A stretch of DNA of 29,567 bases from a virus. The notes below the pieces were generated by a model that was not told the DNA's origin, ran no database searches, and was given only the letters and a program-made list of their open reading frames with translations. The stretch covers positions 1-29,567 of the IMG/VR virus record IMGVR_UViG_3300023210_000153. The stretch is one strand, 5' to 3'. The position numbers and the translations under genes are program-made. Positions 8,660 through 18,600 of the stretch are shown one piece after another (the first letter of the stretch is position 1; each line of letters starts with the position of its first letter).

Positions 8660-10225
8660 TTAATAAGATGATCTATTGAATTCGCTAGAAACTGCGAATA
8701 ATTCTCTTTGTGCTGACTGGTTCGCTGTTGGAACAGTAAACTTTACTTCAGAGGTAAAACCTTTAACACCTGTCACAGCTTGTCCAAATAAAACCTCACC
8801 TTGTTGTACAGCTGTTAGGTTTAATAAATTAGCAAAATATTTATTTTCTTTTCTTTTAAAATTGTTAGTAAATAAAGATGTTTGCAAGTCAGCTAGTGTT
8901 GTTGATAGTTGATATTCTGATATTTGTAAAGCTACATCTTGATCAGTTGTCAATGACTCCATGATCCAACCACCACTACCTTCGTAGTTAATAGTGTTAA
9001 AGTTTTTAACAACCGAAGGTGAAGGATTAAGCACTAGATTAACACTAGATGTGTGAGTTGTATTATAAAACTGAGCTCTGTTTACGCTTGTAGAATAATG
9101 CTGCCATATTTCACCTTCATAATAAGTGTATAAATTATTTCTTAAACTTCCAATTGCATCTGGGAAATAATCAAATCTACTAGTCCAACCCTTTACCGCT
9201 TCATCAAAAGCGACAGTCTCAGGATCAAAACCATTTTTAACTAAACCTTCAGCTCCACCTATAGAAACGATGTATTGTTTATTGTGCATGTCGTAACCAC
9301 CAACTATTGGTAAACTACCTGCGCCAGCTAAATTGTCTCTAAAGAAATCAATCATACCATACATAGATATTTCAGTAATACCGTCTTGTGATAATCTTAA
9401 TATTAGATTTTTAGTTCTATCTGCAAAGTACTTTCTATATCCAAACACACCAAAGCTTTCTGGATTTGTACTTATTCCGTATTCACCAGCATAAGGTACT
9501 ATGCCACCTATCACTACGTTTGAAGCCGCTTGTAATGGTTGACCTTCTTGAGTATATATAGCGTCTTTATCTATAAGTGCTTTACTTACTTTTAATTCTT
9601 GAAATATAATTAAGTTAGTATCTTCGGCATAAAGTTTTTGTATAGAACCATAAGAAGGGTCTACGCTTCTAGTGATGTTATCTGCTACAGAAAATTGATT
9701 AGTATTGTTAACGCCTGTTCTAGAATTAAAAACTCCAGAATATATCATAGAATTAAATCTATTGTTCTGGGAAGCGTTGTCCTCTACTAAATAAGCTTTT
9801 ACACCTAAGTCCACATTTGTGTTGTTGTAACCTCCTCTTATCCTAGCTTCTTCAGCGTACCAGTCTGTTGGATCACTTGAGTAAACTCTAGGTATTTCAG
9901 TAAATAATTCAATAGGACCAAAAATTAAAACATCTGTAGCTGTTAAATTTACAGGTTCAGACAAAGTAACTGTATAAGGAGATGCACTCATTGAAGAGGA
10001 TATTAAATAAACTTTACTTGGAAATCCTACCACATCAACTCCATTTGCATCTTTAGCATAAACCCTTTGTCCATAACCTAAATCAGGAACATAAGTAGTA
10101 ATTGTTTGAGTAGCGCTATTAGCATCTACATCTATTATACCAGTATTAGGCCTAACCTCTGCTATAGAATCCATCTTCTTTATCCAAAAAGAGTTAAAAT
10201 AGTTTATTTCAATAGTTGCCGCCAT
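8660..10225 (-). CDS. muzzle/stabilization-type tail protein, smaller second part (521 aa)
   Basis: The protein is mostly beta-rich and lacks a signal peptide. A conserved-looking block in the middle, about residues 160-230, includes SGVFNSRTGVNNTNQF, GSIQKLYAEDTNLIIFQE and LIDKDAIYT. I recall these from the tail stabilization or muzzle proteins of crAss-like and other marine podoviruses, where they occur in the same long protein as the signature found in the neighbouring 1770-aa gene. Here the two blocks lie in separate genes, 33 bases apart. A later segment (FGVFGYRKYFADRTKNLILRL, about residues 255-275) also looks propeller-like. I infer a virion protein at the distal end of the short tail. 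A receptor-facing role is possible but not shown. The ATG follows an A/T-only leader (TAATATAATATGG). Confidence 0.72.
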   Translation of the reverse strand: MAATIEINYFNSFWIKKMDSIAEVRPNTGIIDVDANSATQTITTYVPDLGYGQRVYAKDANGVDVVGFPSKVYLISSSMSASPYTVTLSEPVNLTATDVLIFGPIELFTEIPRVYSSDPTDWYAEEARIRGGYNNTNVDLGVKAYLVEDNASQNNRFNSMIYSGVFNSRTGVNNTNQFSVADNITRSVDPSYGSIQKLYAEDTNLIIFQELKVSKALIDKDAIYTQEGQPLQAASNVVIGGIVPYAGEYGISTNPESFGVFGYRKYFADRTKNLILRLSQDGITEISMYGMIDFFRDNLAGAGSLPIVGGYDMHNKQYIVSIGGAEGLVKNGFDPETVAFDEAVKGWTSRFDYFPDAIGSLRNNLYTYYEGEIWQHYSTSVNRAQFYNTTHTSSVNLVLNPSPSVVKNFNTINYEGSGGWIMESLTTDQDVALQISEYQLSTTLADLQTSLFTNNFKRKENKYFANLLNLTAVQQGEVLFGQAVTGVKGFTSEVKFTVPTANQSAQRELFAVSSEFNRSSY

Positions 10226-10258
10226 ATTATATTATCACTTATTTTTTTAATTTATTAC

Positions 10259-13200
10259 TTAGCAAATGTTTGCCGCTGAACCAGACATTCCCGCGAATCG
10301 AGTTACTGGTATACCTCCAGGTTTTACGTTTGTAGAACCATTAACAGTACCTGTACCATCAAAAGATTGCGCTAGAATAACTGTTGCTGAATCACTAGGG
10401 TAATTAGGATCGCTTATTGTATAACCATTTACGACTTCACCAGTTGCGCTAAATTTTCCTTTATAAACTACCATGCTAGCACGTTTCATGTTTGAAGGTT
10501 CAGATGGTGGATTCCAAGTGCTAAAACCTGAACAAATGGTACCTGGATTATCATTAACAGTCCAGTAGAATTCCCCAGCTTGGCAATTACCTCCTTGAAC
10601 ACAGTAGAATTTTTGAATTAAACCTCCTTCGAAAGTGTGATACAAATCACCTTGAACACCTTGATTTGGCTCCCATGGAGTTAATAAAGTTGAATCACTA
10701 AAGAATTGTCTAACAGTACTACCATACTTTGCGTGAGCATACACTGTGTCTGTTGGAGCTCCTATTGGTAGCAAACTTGCGTTCGGAAAAGTGCTGGTTG
10801 TTCCACCGTTTGTTTGAACTGTATATGGATAACTATATAAAACACCTTGATCTTGAGCTGCTCCTGTAAAATCAAAATTAGCATCTTCAGCTGTTATATA
10901 AGCGTAACCTTGATACATCCCTTGAACTCCAAAACCCGAATCACAAGCGCAACATCCTTGCTGCACTCCAGATGCAGCTATATTATTAATAGCTTTTACA
11001 GCTATAAAATATTCACCAGGTAATTGATTAGCGTCTATGTAAAAAATACCTGATGTACTGACAGAGTTAGCTTTTGTTGCAGGGGAGCTTCTTACAGCAT
11101 CTGCTTTCAGATCAAAAGCTGGTGAAGATCCAACATTATTATTTGAGCGCTCTGCTGCATTAGCATCGCTGATTTCAACCCAAGAGTTTTGGTTTGGTGC
11201 GGTTACACTAGCTGCTCTATGAAATATCTTAACATATTGAATTTCTGAGTTGTTTGCTGGTATCGACTCATTGTTATTACAATCCATTAAATTTTCTAAA
11301 TTAACAGTTATCACCATTGCTCCAGTTGTTAATGCTACAGGTGTTAAGCCAAGTTGACCACCTATACTACCCTCAACTTGACTAACCATGTTATAAACCT
11401 CACCACTACCTAAACTAGGCGCTTGATTATTAGTTCCATTAACAATAAGTGGTGTTGTGCCTGGGCCACCGTTTTGTCTTGGTCCAAAATAAAAACCACC
11501 AATACCAAAACACTGTGGATTACCGCTGGCTGGAGTTAAACCAACGCCAGTACCATCAGCGTTAGTAGTAGGATCAATAACGCCTGATTGATACCCCATT
11601 CTGTTACAGTCTCCATTACCAGGAGCTTGACAAGGATTTTGAACAGTACTTGCTTCCTGTGTCCATATTGGTTCACTCTGAAAATCACCTTGATAATAAG
11701 GTGGAACCATTTCAGGACCTACAGTTATTGTAAATGAGCATGTTGTTTGCATTGTTGCGTACTCAGGCACCGCATTAGTGAGAGGACCACCAGTGCTAGT
11801 TAAATATGCGTCTCTAACTCTAACAGTTAAAGGATAAACCCCTAAAGGAACGTTTTGACCTAAAGTTTGATTTAAAGTAAGTATACCTGTTGTGCCATTT
11901 AACACAAAATAATTACTGCTGTTACCGGTTGTTATATCAAAAAACAAATCTGTTCCTACATCTGCTAATTTTGTTGTGCCATTAACTGCATTAAAATCTA
12001 TAACAGTTCCTGTTTCTGTTTGACTAGTTACAGTTATATAATCACTACAATTAGCAAGTGTAAATGACGGTGTAAAGTTTTGTAGTCTACCTGGAAAAGT
12101 TCTTGTTGTTACTTCTCCGTTATAAGTTATAGCTAAAGAGAAAGTAAAATTTTCTACAGTTGCTGCTGAATTTAAAAAAGCGTGATTGCTGTTTATAAAC
12201 TTAACTCTATAACCACCTGCATCTTGCTGTGAAGATTGAGGCACTTGTTCTAATTGAAAATCACCAGAAACATCACTACCAGCAAGATTCGTAACAGTCA
12301 TAACCGCTGTTGTGTTTGTGAGATTTACACCTGTGTTATTACGAGGATAAAATATATCTGTTATCCAAGGTGATGCTGGGTCACCTGTAATACCGGTTAA
12401 TATTAAATTATCTAGCCCGTCAAAGTTTTGATTTTCAATAAATTTAAAACCTACATCTGAAAAACCACCTGGTGCATCTGATCCAGCTTCTACATCTTGA
12501 TTGATGTCTGAAATATAATTCCAACCGGTCGTGCTTTCCCAGAAAATATCTAATAACGAATCTACTGGGGCAGTTTCATATATGCTCAACCAAGGTACCA
12601 TATCAGCCGCTATAACACCTAGTTTTTGATTTGTAGAAAACCTAGCTATAATAGGATTTGTTTCTAATTGATATAAGTTTCTAGCTGCGCTACCGTTAAA
12701 ATTATCTACTGAGTATTGATAAAAACCTAAGTCATCTGCAGTACCTACTGTAGAGGCAATATCAGGTTTTTGTGTAGGGTAATATTGTTCGTTGTCACCA
12801 TACTCTATTATTATATTATCAGCGTCTGCTTTAATAGCACCACCTGGGCTAAATGTAACTATTGTTTCATCTTCAACAGCATCGTATTCCACTTTTGTTA
12901 TTAAAGTAGCATTAGAGAAAAACTGAGGATCTTGATAAGCAGGAGGGTTACTAGTTGGCGTACAATCTGGGTACGAGATTTCACACTTGCCCATTAACAA
13001 AGCCATACCTGGTTCTAACGCTTTTTCTTGACCTGTACAAGAACCTGTTGGACAAAACACTGTTGTGTTTGTAGGATCGTTAACTCCATCGAATCTAATT
13101 TCATTTACCTGATCAGCACCAGCACCACCAGGCTGGCCACCAGAATGACTCCAGTTTGTTATATTAAATTTACCCTCGTAGTTGTTTACTCTACCAAATA

Positions 13201-15571
13201 ATTCTACACTACTTCTATATTGTTTTTGATCAGGTCCTACTTCAGATAAATCTCTAGGTATTTTATTTATATTATCGTTTATTAAAACAGCATGAGCGGT
13301 ATCGTCTAGTTCACCACCTGGAAATAAAATTTCATTTATACCATTAGCGTTTGCTGCATAAGAATAAGCATCACCTGCTGTGTCTGTGCCTACCACATAT
13401 TGAATTTCGCTACCTTGAGTCATTTGCTCAGGATATCCATCTAAAAATCCAGGTAGATATGCGTTATAATAATCTTGTTCTCTTTGTTTAACTACTATCT
13501 TATAAGAATACCAGCCTAATGGATTTATAAAGTAAGCAAACTTAGTATCAGTGTCTGTATTTTCTATTAAGTATAAATAATAGCTATTTGGCTTATCAAG
13601 CGTTGTAATGCTAGTTGTCCCTGCTGCGCTACTAATGCTTAGTACTTGAGTGTAGTCTACGTATTCACCTCTTAAATACATGTCTGTTGTAGGTAAAGAA
13701 CCTATAGTTGGTGTAGAGAAGCTTAATGTCCACCTGTTAGTACCTGCGTCATAAGTTAAAGAATCATTAGTGCTATTATCTACAACCCAAGATGTTTGAG
13801 GTTCTCCGTATATACCTGGAGCACCTGTAGCTAAATTACGATCCGAAGATCCTATTGTAAAATCACCTATTGTTTGATTTAACAAAAGCAAAGCCGCGTC
13901 ACCAAACCAAGACTTTACATCTAATGAATCATTAGCGTCGTAGTACGGGTGGAAAACAGTTGATCCGCCAAATATAGTACTACCTTGAGAGGCTGAAAGC
14001 GTATCGTATGTAGATAAAATAACCGAGGATTGTCTTCCAAATTTATCTGATAAAACAAAACCTATTTGATAAGTTCTATTTTGTTTTATTGTGTGATTAG
14101 GATATTCTGCCCAAGAAGTATACAAGTCATTTTTTTCTTGCACTGTACAGTTGTAGTCAAGCGTATCGTAAGGTGTGTGCTTGTCTCTAAAGTTGCCATA
14201 TATAACTCTATTACCAGCAACAGATTGTGCTAATGCTCTAACTGGTACTTTATCATAAACCCTAGTTGTTTGTCCTTCAGTTAACGTTTTATATGGTTTT
14301 TCAGATTGATATTCATAAACATAAACATCTTCGTCCATTTCAGAAGCCATAGTCGTACCTGATATGGTTTTTAAAACCTTAACAACTAAACCATTTGATT
14401 CTTTATATAGTATGTCTATGTTTTTTATCTTATATTCTGTAAGTACGTTTTTAGAGGTACTACCTCCTAAGTTTTGATTTGTACCGACTCCAGGCAAAGG
14501 TATTCTTAATTTAACATTATCCACGTTGTTCTCGAACCACTTAACAATAGTACTTTCATAAGCCTGTGTTTCGTTTCCATTTAGAAAAAATCCAGATTGT
14601 TGAGGTATAAATGCTATTTGGGTAAAAGGAGACATTAAAGAATATTCACCATCATCAAATTGAAACCTATACGCAAATCTAACGTATTTATCTTCTAAAT
14701 ATCTAGGATCACCAGGCCAACTAGTATTACCACTTTCGTTTGTCATTGTAGTTTCAATAAACCTAAGCCTTTGCCCAACAACAACAACGGTAGCAGGATC
14801 TGCATTAATAGTTACAGTGTTTGTAACTGTATCTATAGCTGTTACTCTTATATATTCACTACCAAGTATACTTTCTGATCCTACGTTTTGAGCAGCATTG
14901 GAAACTACAAACATATCAATAGATATACCGGTAACTGTTTCTAATATAAAATTCTTAGTATCTGTAATTGTAACGACAGTAGTATCTACCTCTTTATAAA
15001 GTTCAGGAGGATTTGTCGGCATATATTTAGCTACAGATATTTGACTTTCTTTAGTGTAATAGTTAGGGTTTGATAAAGCTGTAGTTACGTTTATTTTTCT
15101 AGGTTGATTTCTATTATCAGTCCAAAATAATAAATTCTCTACTAAATTTATTCCTGTAACTTGCCAACATCTGTTTTTAGCTAAATTTAAAAACTTACCT
15201 TCAACTAAAGTACTATAAGTATTATTATTAAGATCAAGAACAGTTATTTTCATTTCTACAGCAGTAGATGCTGATGGATAATTTATCGTTTGGCAAGTAG
15301 CGTCTACATCAGTATAGTCTGTTAATATTTGAAATATTCTATTACCAACTTCATCTTCAAACTTACCTATACATTTTAAATTAGCATTGCTAGAGGTTGT
15401 AGGCGGGATTAAAATATTACCTAATATATTCTCAAGCGAACCAACATCATTGTCTTCTGATCTACCTACAGATATATTCAGAGCATCTCTATATTCACCG
15501 TTAGGCAATATTCTATCATCAAGATCTTTATTCATCTTGGATTTTAGAAAAGTATTTTTAGCTTCTGCCAT
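10259..15571 (-). CDS. large muzzle-type tail protein with adhesin-like C-terminal half (1770 aa)
   Basis: The N-terminus contains KDLDDRILPNGEYRDALNIS followed by ENILGN, a signature I associate with muzzle/stabilization proteins of crAss-like phages. A second signature, GNRVIYGNFRDKHTP with a nearby DKFGRQSSVIL, lies at about residues 450-510. The C-terminal half differs: about residues 1170-1280 look cadherin/Ig-like (FVLNGTTGILTLNQ then YPLTVRVRDA). The final 450 residues are rich in Cys, Gly, Asn and Pro, with a CCACDSGFG cluster near residue 1540 and other scattered cysteines. I therefore see an N-terminal virion-anchoring part plus an exposed part that could bind the host surface. It ends three bases after the 418-aa ring protein gene stops. 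The family assignment comes from remembered motifs; the adhesin role is inference. Confidence 0.75.
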   Translation of the reverse strand: MAEAKNTFLKSKMNKDLDDRILPNGEYRDALNISVGRSEDNDVGSLENILGNILIPPTTSSNANLKCIGKFEDEVGNRIFQILTDYTDVDATCQTINYPSASTAVEMKITVLDLNNNTYSTLVEGKFLNLAKNRCWQVTGINLVENLLFWTDNRNQPRKINVTTALSNPNYYTKESQISVAKYMPTNPPELYKEVDTTVVTITDTKNFILETVTGISIDMFVVSNAAQNVGSESILGSEYIRVTAIDTVTNTVTINADPATVVVVGQRLRFIETTMTNESGNTSWPGDPRYLEDKYVRFAYRFQFDDGEYSLMSPFTQIAFIPQQSGFFLNGNETQAYESTIVKWFENNVDNVKLRIPLPGVGTNQNLGGSTSKNVLTEYKIKNIDILYKESNGLVVKVLKTISGTTMASEMDEDVYVYEYQSEKPYKTLTEGQTTRVYDKVPVRALAQSVAGNRVIYGNFRDKHTPYDTLDYNCTVQEKNDLYTSWAEYPNHTIKQNRTYQIGFVLSDKFGRQSSVILSTYDTLSASQGSTIFGGSTVFHPYYDANDSLDVKSWFGDAALLLLNQTIGDFTIGSSDRNLATGAPGIYGEPQTSWVVDNSTNDSLTYDAGTNRWTLSFSTPTIGSLPTTDMYLRGEYVDYTQVLSISSAAGTTSITTLDKPNSYYLYLIENTDTDTKFAYFINPLGWYSYKIVVKQREQDYYNAYLPGFLDGYPEQMTQGSEIQYVVGTDTAGDAYSYAANANGINEILFPGGELDDTAHAVLINDNINKIPRDLSEVGPDQKQYRSSVELFGRVNNYEGKFNITNWSHSGGQPGGAGADQVNEIRFDGVNDPTNTTVFCPTGSCTGQEKALEPGMALLMGKCEISYPDCTPTSNPPAYQDPQFFSNATLITKVEYDAVEDETIVTFSPGGAIKADADNIIIEYGDNEQYYPTQKPDIASTVGTADDLGFYQYSVDNFNGSAARNLYQLETNPIIARFSTNQKLGVIAADMVPWLSIYETAPVDSLLDIFWESTTGWNYISDINQDVEAGSDAPGGFSDVGFKFIENQNFDGLDNLILTGITGDPASPWITDIFYPRNNTGVNLTNTTAVMTVTNLAGSDVSGDFQLEQVPQSSQQDAGGYRVKFINSNHAFLNSAATVENFTFSLAITYNGEVTTRTFPGRLQNFTPSFTLANCSDYITVTSQTETGTVIDFNAVNGTTKLADVGTDLFFDITTGNSSNYFVLNGTTGILTLNQTLGQNVPLGVYPLTVRVRDAYLTSTGGPLTNAVPEYATMQTTCSFTITVGPEMVPPYYQGDFQSEPIWTQEASTVQNPCQAPGNGDCNRMGYQSGVIDPTTNADGTGVGLTPASGNPQCFGIGGFYFGPRQNGGPGTTPLIVNGTNNQAPSLGSGEVYNMVSQVEGSIGGQLGLTPVALTTGAMVITVNLENLMDCNNNESIPANNSEIQYVKIFHRAASVTAPNQNSWVEISDANAAERSNNNVGSSPAFDLKADAVRSSPATKANSVSTSGIFYIDANQLPGEYFIAVKAINNIAASGVQQGCCACDSGFGVQGMYQGYAYITAEDANFDFTGAAQDQGVLYSYPYTVQTNGGTTSTFPNASLLPIGAPTDTVYAHAKYGSTVRQFFSDSTLLTPWEPNQGVQGDLYHTFEGGLIQKFYCVQGGNCQAGEFYWTVNDNPGTICSGFSTWNPPSEPSNMKRASMVVYKGKFSATGEVVNGYTISDPNYPSDSATVILAQSFDGTGTVNGSTNVKPGGIPVTRFAGMSGSAANIC

Positions 15572-15574
15572 GTA

Positions 15575-16831
15575 TTATGATTTTATCCATTTAGATTTAC
15601 CCCTCATTACTTGTACTATTTCTTCAAGCTTTATATTAGATAATCTTATTTTTGCGTTTCGCAATTTTGAACTCTTGTCTTTTCTTAGTCTTTGAACTAC
15701 ATACTCTTGTTGGTTTGCTCTAGTAGATATTATAGAATAAAGTATATAAGCGTACATTGCCTCTTCAGCAAGCTTAGGTAACTTAGTGTCTAAATCAGTA
15801 GCTAAGCCGTCTGATATGTATTCTAAAACAATTAACTTGTCTTTTAAGTTTGCTGAAAAAGATACTTTACCTTCTCTTTCGTTCATATTAAACCAGCCAT
15901 TGTACTGTGAGTACTGAGGATCCATTCCATACATTTGGCCTCTTGTTGCGCCAAAGAAAGAACCTGGGTAGTCCCAGTTGTAAGCCCATAAATCATTAGT
16001 GAAATCTTGCATTGTCCAACTCCCGTTTATTAACTTGTCATTAGCGCTATGCCATCTTTCTTGAACTATAGATGTTCCCTCTAAATCATTACCAAAATTA
16101 TCTTGCGTAGGTATTCCTTGATTATCTTGCAACTGAGTATTGAAAGGACTTATTGTTAGATTATTAGCTGGATATATAGGTCTTTTTACTCCTTGCCCAT
16201 CGATCCAAGACATAGCCACGTAATTAACGTAGTCTTGAGGAAGAACTAGAGTCAAACCCTCAGGTATTGTTAACTCAGAAGATTTAATACTTTTTAAAGT
16301 ATCATAACTAAATTCTTGCATACCTCTTTTTGCGTGAAAGATAACATCTGTTCTTTTAGCGTCTGGTAGTAATTTACCAGTACCAACATATCCTACTAAA
16401 AAGTTATTTACTATGTCAACTAGTTTTACGTATTTGTAACTACCATAGTTATCTTCTACGGTTTGACCATATGCTTTTTCAGCAGGCGTAGAACCGTATT
16501 TACCACCATCTAGTATTTTTAATTGAACTACTATATACAAACCATTAGCGGGTATCGCATTGGCTGGAAAAACAATTGAATTATCTGAAATAGAAAACTC
16601 TGTAATGTATTCAGACCAAGATCCAGGAAAACCACTAGTACTAGTATACACTTTAAAATTATTTAATGCGTAGTTTTCAGCACTAGGATTCCAATTACCT
16701 AAATATAAGTCAGTATCAAAAGTTGTAGTAAAGGTTCTATTAGCCCCATCACCTACAAAACCTTCAGCACCTTGGTAGTATTGTTGACCAGTTTCGTTTA
16801 GTAATCCGTTATTTGGAGGTTGTATAGCCAT
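15575..16831 (-). CDS. ring/tail tubular connector protein 2 (crAss-like ring type, 418 aa)
   Basis: The core, about residues 135-235, reads VDIVNNFLVGYVG, then KRTDVIFHAKRGMQEFSYDT, then LPQDYVNYVAMSWIDGQG. This matches what I remember of a ring/tail tubular protein beside the muzzle gene in crAss-like phages. Residues about 24-106 (GFVGDGANRTFTTTF through PANGLYIVVQL) look like an added beta-sandwich of the kind that docks fibres or decorates the tail. A basic C-terminus (RGKSKWIKS) follows a helical segment. It sits between the first ring protein, three bases upstream, and the muzzle gene, three bases downstream, consistent with a vertex-ring role. The function is family-based; the added domain is judged from pattern only. 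Confidence 0.78.
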   Translation of the reverse strand: MAIQPPNNGLLNETGQQYYQGAEGFVGDGANRTFTTTFDTDLYLGNWNPSAENYALNNFKVYTSTSGFPGSWSEYITEFSISDNSIVFPANAIPANGLYIVVQLKILDGGKYGSTPAEKAYGQTVEDNYGSYKYVKLVDIVNNFLVGYVGTGKLLPDAKRTDVIFHAKRGMQEFSYDTLKSIKSSELTIPEGLTLVLPQDYVNYVAMSWIDGQGVKRPIYPANNLTISPFNTQLQDNQGIPTQDNFGNDLEGTSIVQERWHSANDKLINGSWTMQDFTNDLWAYNWDYPGSFFGATRGQMYGMDPQYSQYNGWFNMNEREGKVSFSANLKDKLIVLEYISDGLATDLDTKLPKLAEEAMYAYILYSIISTRANQQEYVVQRLRKDKSSKLRNAKIRLSNIKLEEIVQVMRGKSKWIKS

Positions 16832-16834
16832 GTT

Positions 16835-17764
16835 TTATATTTTTTCGTTTTGGTTATCCATAGCAACCTGTTGAGCTGCGCTTTGTATTAACTGCGGATC
16901 TTTAACTATGACACCAGCGTACATTAGTATTCTTAATACTATTTCAGTTTGCTCTGTTGGATGTAATTCAAAGTTTACAGAACTACTAGCATTGTAAATA
17001 TACTGATAAGCTGGAGCTGTTGCTGTAAAGTTCCACATTGGGTTTAGTGGTTTTCTTAAGTAAGTACAAGATAAATCACTCTGTATAGTTGCTGGTGATA
17101 CAAATATTTGTCTATCTTTATATCTGTAAACAGGAAAAGAAGTAGATGGTTTTGTTATAGGTGATAAATTTAGTTCTAATAATTCATTAGGTTGAACATA
17201 TTGAACAGGTGTTTCATCTTTATGTATAACAGTTCCTAGTTTATAAAAATCAAACTCATTAACTGTTAATATTAAAGCTCTGCCAGCTGTAGGTACGTTA
17301 GTTAAACTAAGTGTAAGACCAGATATAGTCCAATCAGTAAATTCAGCTAAAGGTTGTTGAATACCATTAGCGTCTTCTAAGGTAACGCTTGGTTGCCCAG
17401 CGTCTAATTCATCTGCTGTAATAGTAGTTACTACATACTGCTGAGCTGTTGTTGTGTTAAATGTTTGAGATGTGGTAGTACCTGATACTGTTGGTACGCC
17501 AAAATAAGGGCCTACGTAAGGACACGTGCCCGCTTCTTGAAAGAGCGCAATTTTTTCTTGCGTATTTTTTACACGATCTGAGTATTCAGAGTCGTTATCT
17601 GGCACACGTAATTGTTGATTTAAATCTTCAAAATAAGACTCGAATATTTCAAGCTGCACTTGTGCGCCTATTCTATTAAATTCATCAGGAGTTAAATATC
17701 CCCTTTGTTCTTTATTGAGAATAAGTAAAACTGTTTGATAAACTTGATTTACGTTTATTGCCAT
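16835..17764 (-). CDS. ring/head-tail connector protein 1 (crAss-like, P22 gp4-like role, 309 aa)
   Basis: The N-terminus VYQTVLLILNKEQRGYLTP (residues 8-26) followed by a helix containing QLEIFESYFEDLNQ is characteristic of the first ring protein that binds the portal in crAss-like phages, as I remember it. The C-terminal part (FELHPTEQTEIVLRILMYAGV) is a helix of the same type. About residues 100-170 form a beta-rich insertion ending in NVPTAGRALILTVNE, similar in pattern to the N-terminal domain of the next protein. The gene begins a tight block with the second ring protein and muzzle genes and lies just after a hairpin. The start has an A-run leader (ten A, then CATATAATGG) rather than a Shine-Dalgarno sequence. 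Assembly onto the portal is inferred from the family. Confidence 0.78.
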   Translation of the reverse strand: MAINVNQVYQTVLLILNKEQRGYLTPDEFNRIGAQVQLEIFESYFEDLNQQLRVPDNDSEYSDRVKNTQEKIALFQEAGTCPYVGPYFGVPTVSGTTTSQTFNTTTAQQYVVTTITADELDAGQPSVTLEDANGIQQPLAEFTDWTISGLTLSLTNVPTAGRALILTVNEFDFYKLGTVIHKDETPVQYVQPNELLELNLSPITKPSTSFPVYRYKDRQIFVSPATIQSDLSCTYLRKPLNPMWNFTATAPAYQYIYNASSSVNFELHPTEQTEIVLRILMYAGVIVKDPQLIQSAAQQVAMDNQNEKI

Positions 17765-17788
17765 TATATGTTTTTTTTTTAATAATTA

Positions 17789-17809
17789 GGTGACCACAAA
17801 GTGATCACC
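17789..17809 (-). promoter_or_regulatory. RNA hairpin between the 254-aa gene and the ring protein gene
   Basis: In the minus-strand RNA, GGUGAUCAC and GUGGUCACC pair over nine bases around a UUU loop, with one U-G wobble. On the plus strand the same position is a C-A mismatch, so the structure is complete only in the sense RNA. It is followed by an A-rich leader, not a U-tract, so it is not a standard terminator. It could be a processing, stability or attenuation element before the connector genes. Confidence 0.6.
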
Positions 17810-17827
17810 CATTATTATAATCACCTG

Positions 17828-18592
17828 TTAAATCATTTTTTTCTCTATTGATTTAAATACTTCTACACCTTCGTCTGTTTTTAAATAAGCAGCAAAAGCT
17901 GAATAAGGATTTTCATCAAACGGAACGTTCATTAGTTTTCTACCGTTAGACGCCCAGGATATTTGCCTTTGATCTTGAGACAATAAAATTATTCCAAGTT
18001 CAGCTGATCTAACCGCAAAGTTTCTCAACATCACGTTTTCGTCATTAGCTAAATCTAAGAACAACTTAGGATTGTTTTTAGCAAATATTAATAAATCTCT
18101 TTTTAGTTCTTTAGAACTCATCTTATTAACCCTAGAGCCAATCTCTACTCTCATGATTGCTTCAGCTTGATCTATTTCTATTTCCCTAGCAGCATTTAAT
18201 GCATCTATTTCTATATTTAAATCAGCTAATTGATCTTGAGCGATTGCTTGAGGTTTGTGTTCTAGGTATTTTTTACCTAATAAAGGGTGGTATATAGATA
18301 GCATTTTCTGCAAAGCTTGCTGTTCTTTTGGAACCTGCAAAACACCATCGGTAAAAGATATATGCCCCATTGTTGCTTCACCTTTTTGCTCATCAACAAA
18401 TACAGATGCTTGATTTGTAGCATATCTCAACTCTCTTTGAGATCCTGTTTCTTCGTCAAACCATAGTAGAGCGTGTTTTTTTGTATGCTTACTAGGTATT
18501 GTTAATGTTAATGGTGAAGAGTTATCTTTTAAAAAATATCTTCTATCTTTTATCTCCCAACCAGTTTGTTGGATTTTTTCTTTTTTTTCCAT
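17828..18592 (-). CDS. unrecognised capsid-region protein with WFDEETG motif (254 aa)
   Basis: I do not recognise a named family. The N-terminal 65 residues look beta-rich, with ALLWFDEETGSQRELRYATN at residues 41-60 as the most conserved-looking segment. The middle, about residues 110-175, is helical and charged (IEIDALNAAREIEIDQAEAI), and the C-terminal part is mixed. There is no signal peptide and no membrane span. The gene lies alone between two hairpins, after the major capsid protein and before the ring proteins. That is the usual place for a capsid decoration, head-completion or other minor virion protein, so I suggest a head-associated role from position only. The leader before its ATG is A/T-rich, and the upstream hairpin may insulate it from capsid gene transcription. 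Confidence 0.68.
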   Translation of the reverse strand: MEKKEKIQQTGWEIKDRRYFLKDNSSPLTLTIPSKHTKKHALLWFDEETGSQRELRYATNQASVFVDEQKGEATMGHISFTDGVLQVPKEQQALQKMLSIYHPLLGKKYLEHKPQAIAQDQLADLNIEIDALNAAREIEIDQAEAIMRVEIGSRVNKMSSKELKRDLLIFAKNNPKLFLDLANDENVMLRNFAVRSAELGIILLSQDQRQISWASNGRKLMNVPFDENPYSAFAAYLKTDEGVEVFKSIEKKMI

Positions 18593-18600
18593 GATATAAT

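Noticed and set aside
17789-17809. Hairpin read as an intrinsic terminator
   Set aside because: The sense RNA after it is A-rich and enters a gene start at once, with no U-tract. It is kept as a regulatory hairpin only.
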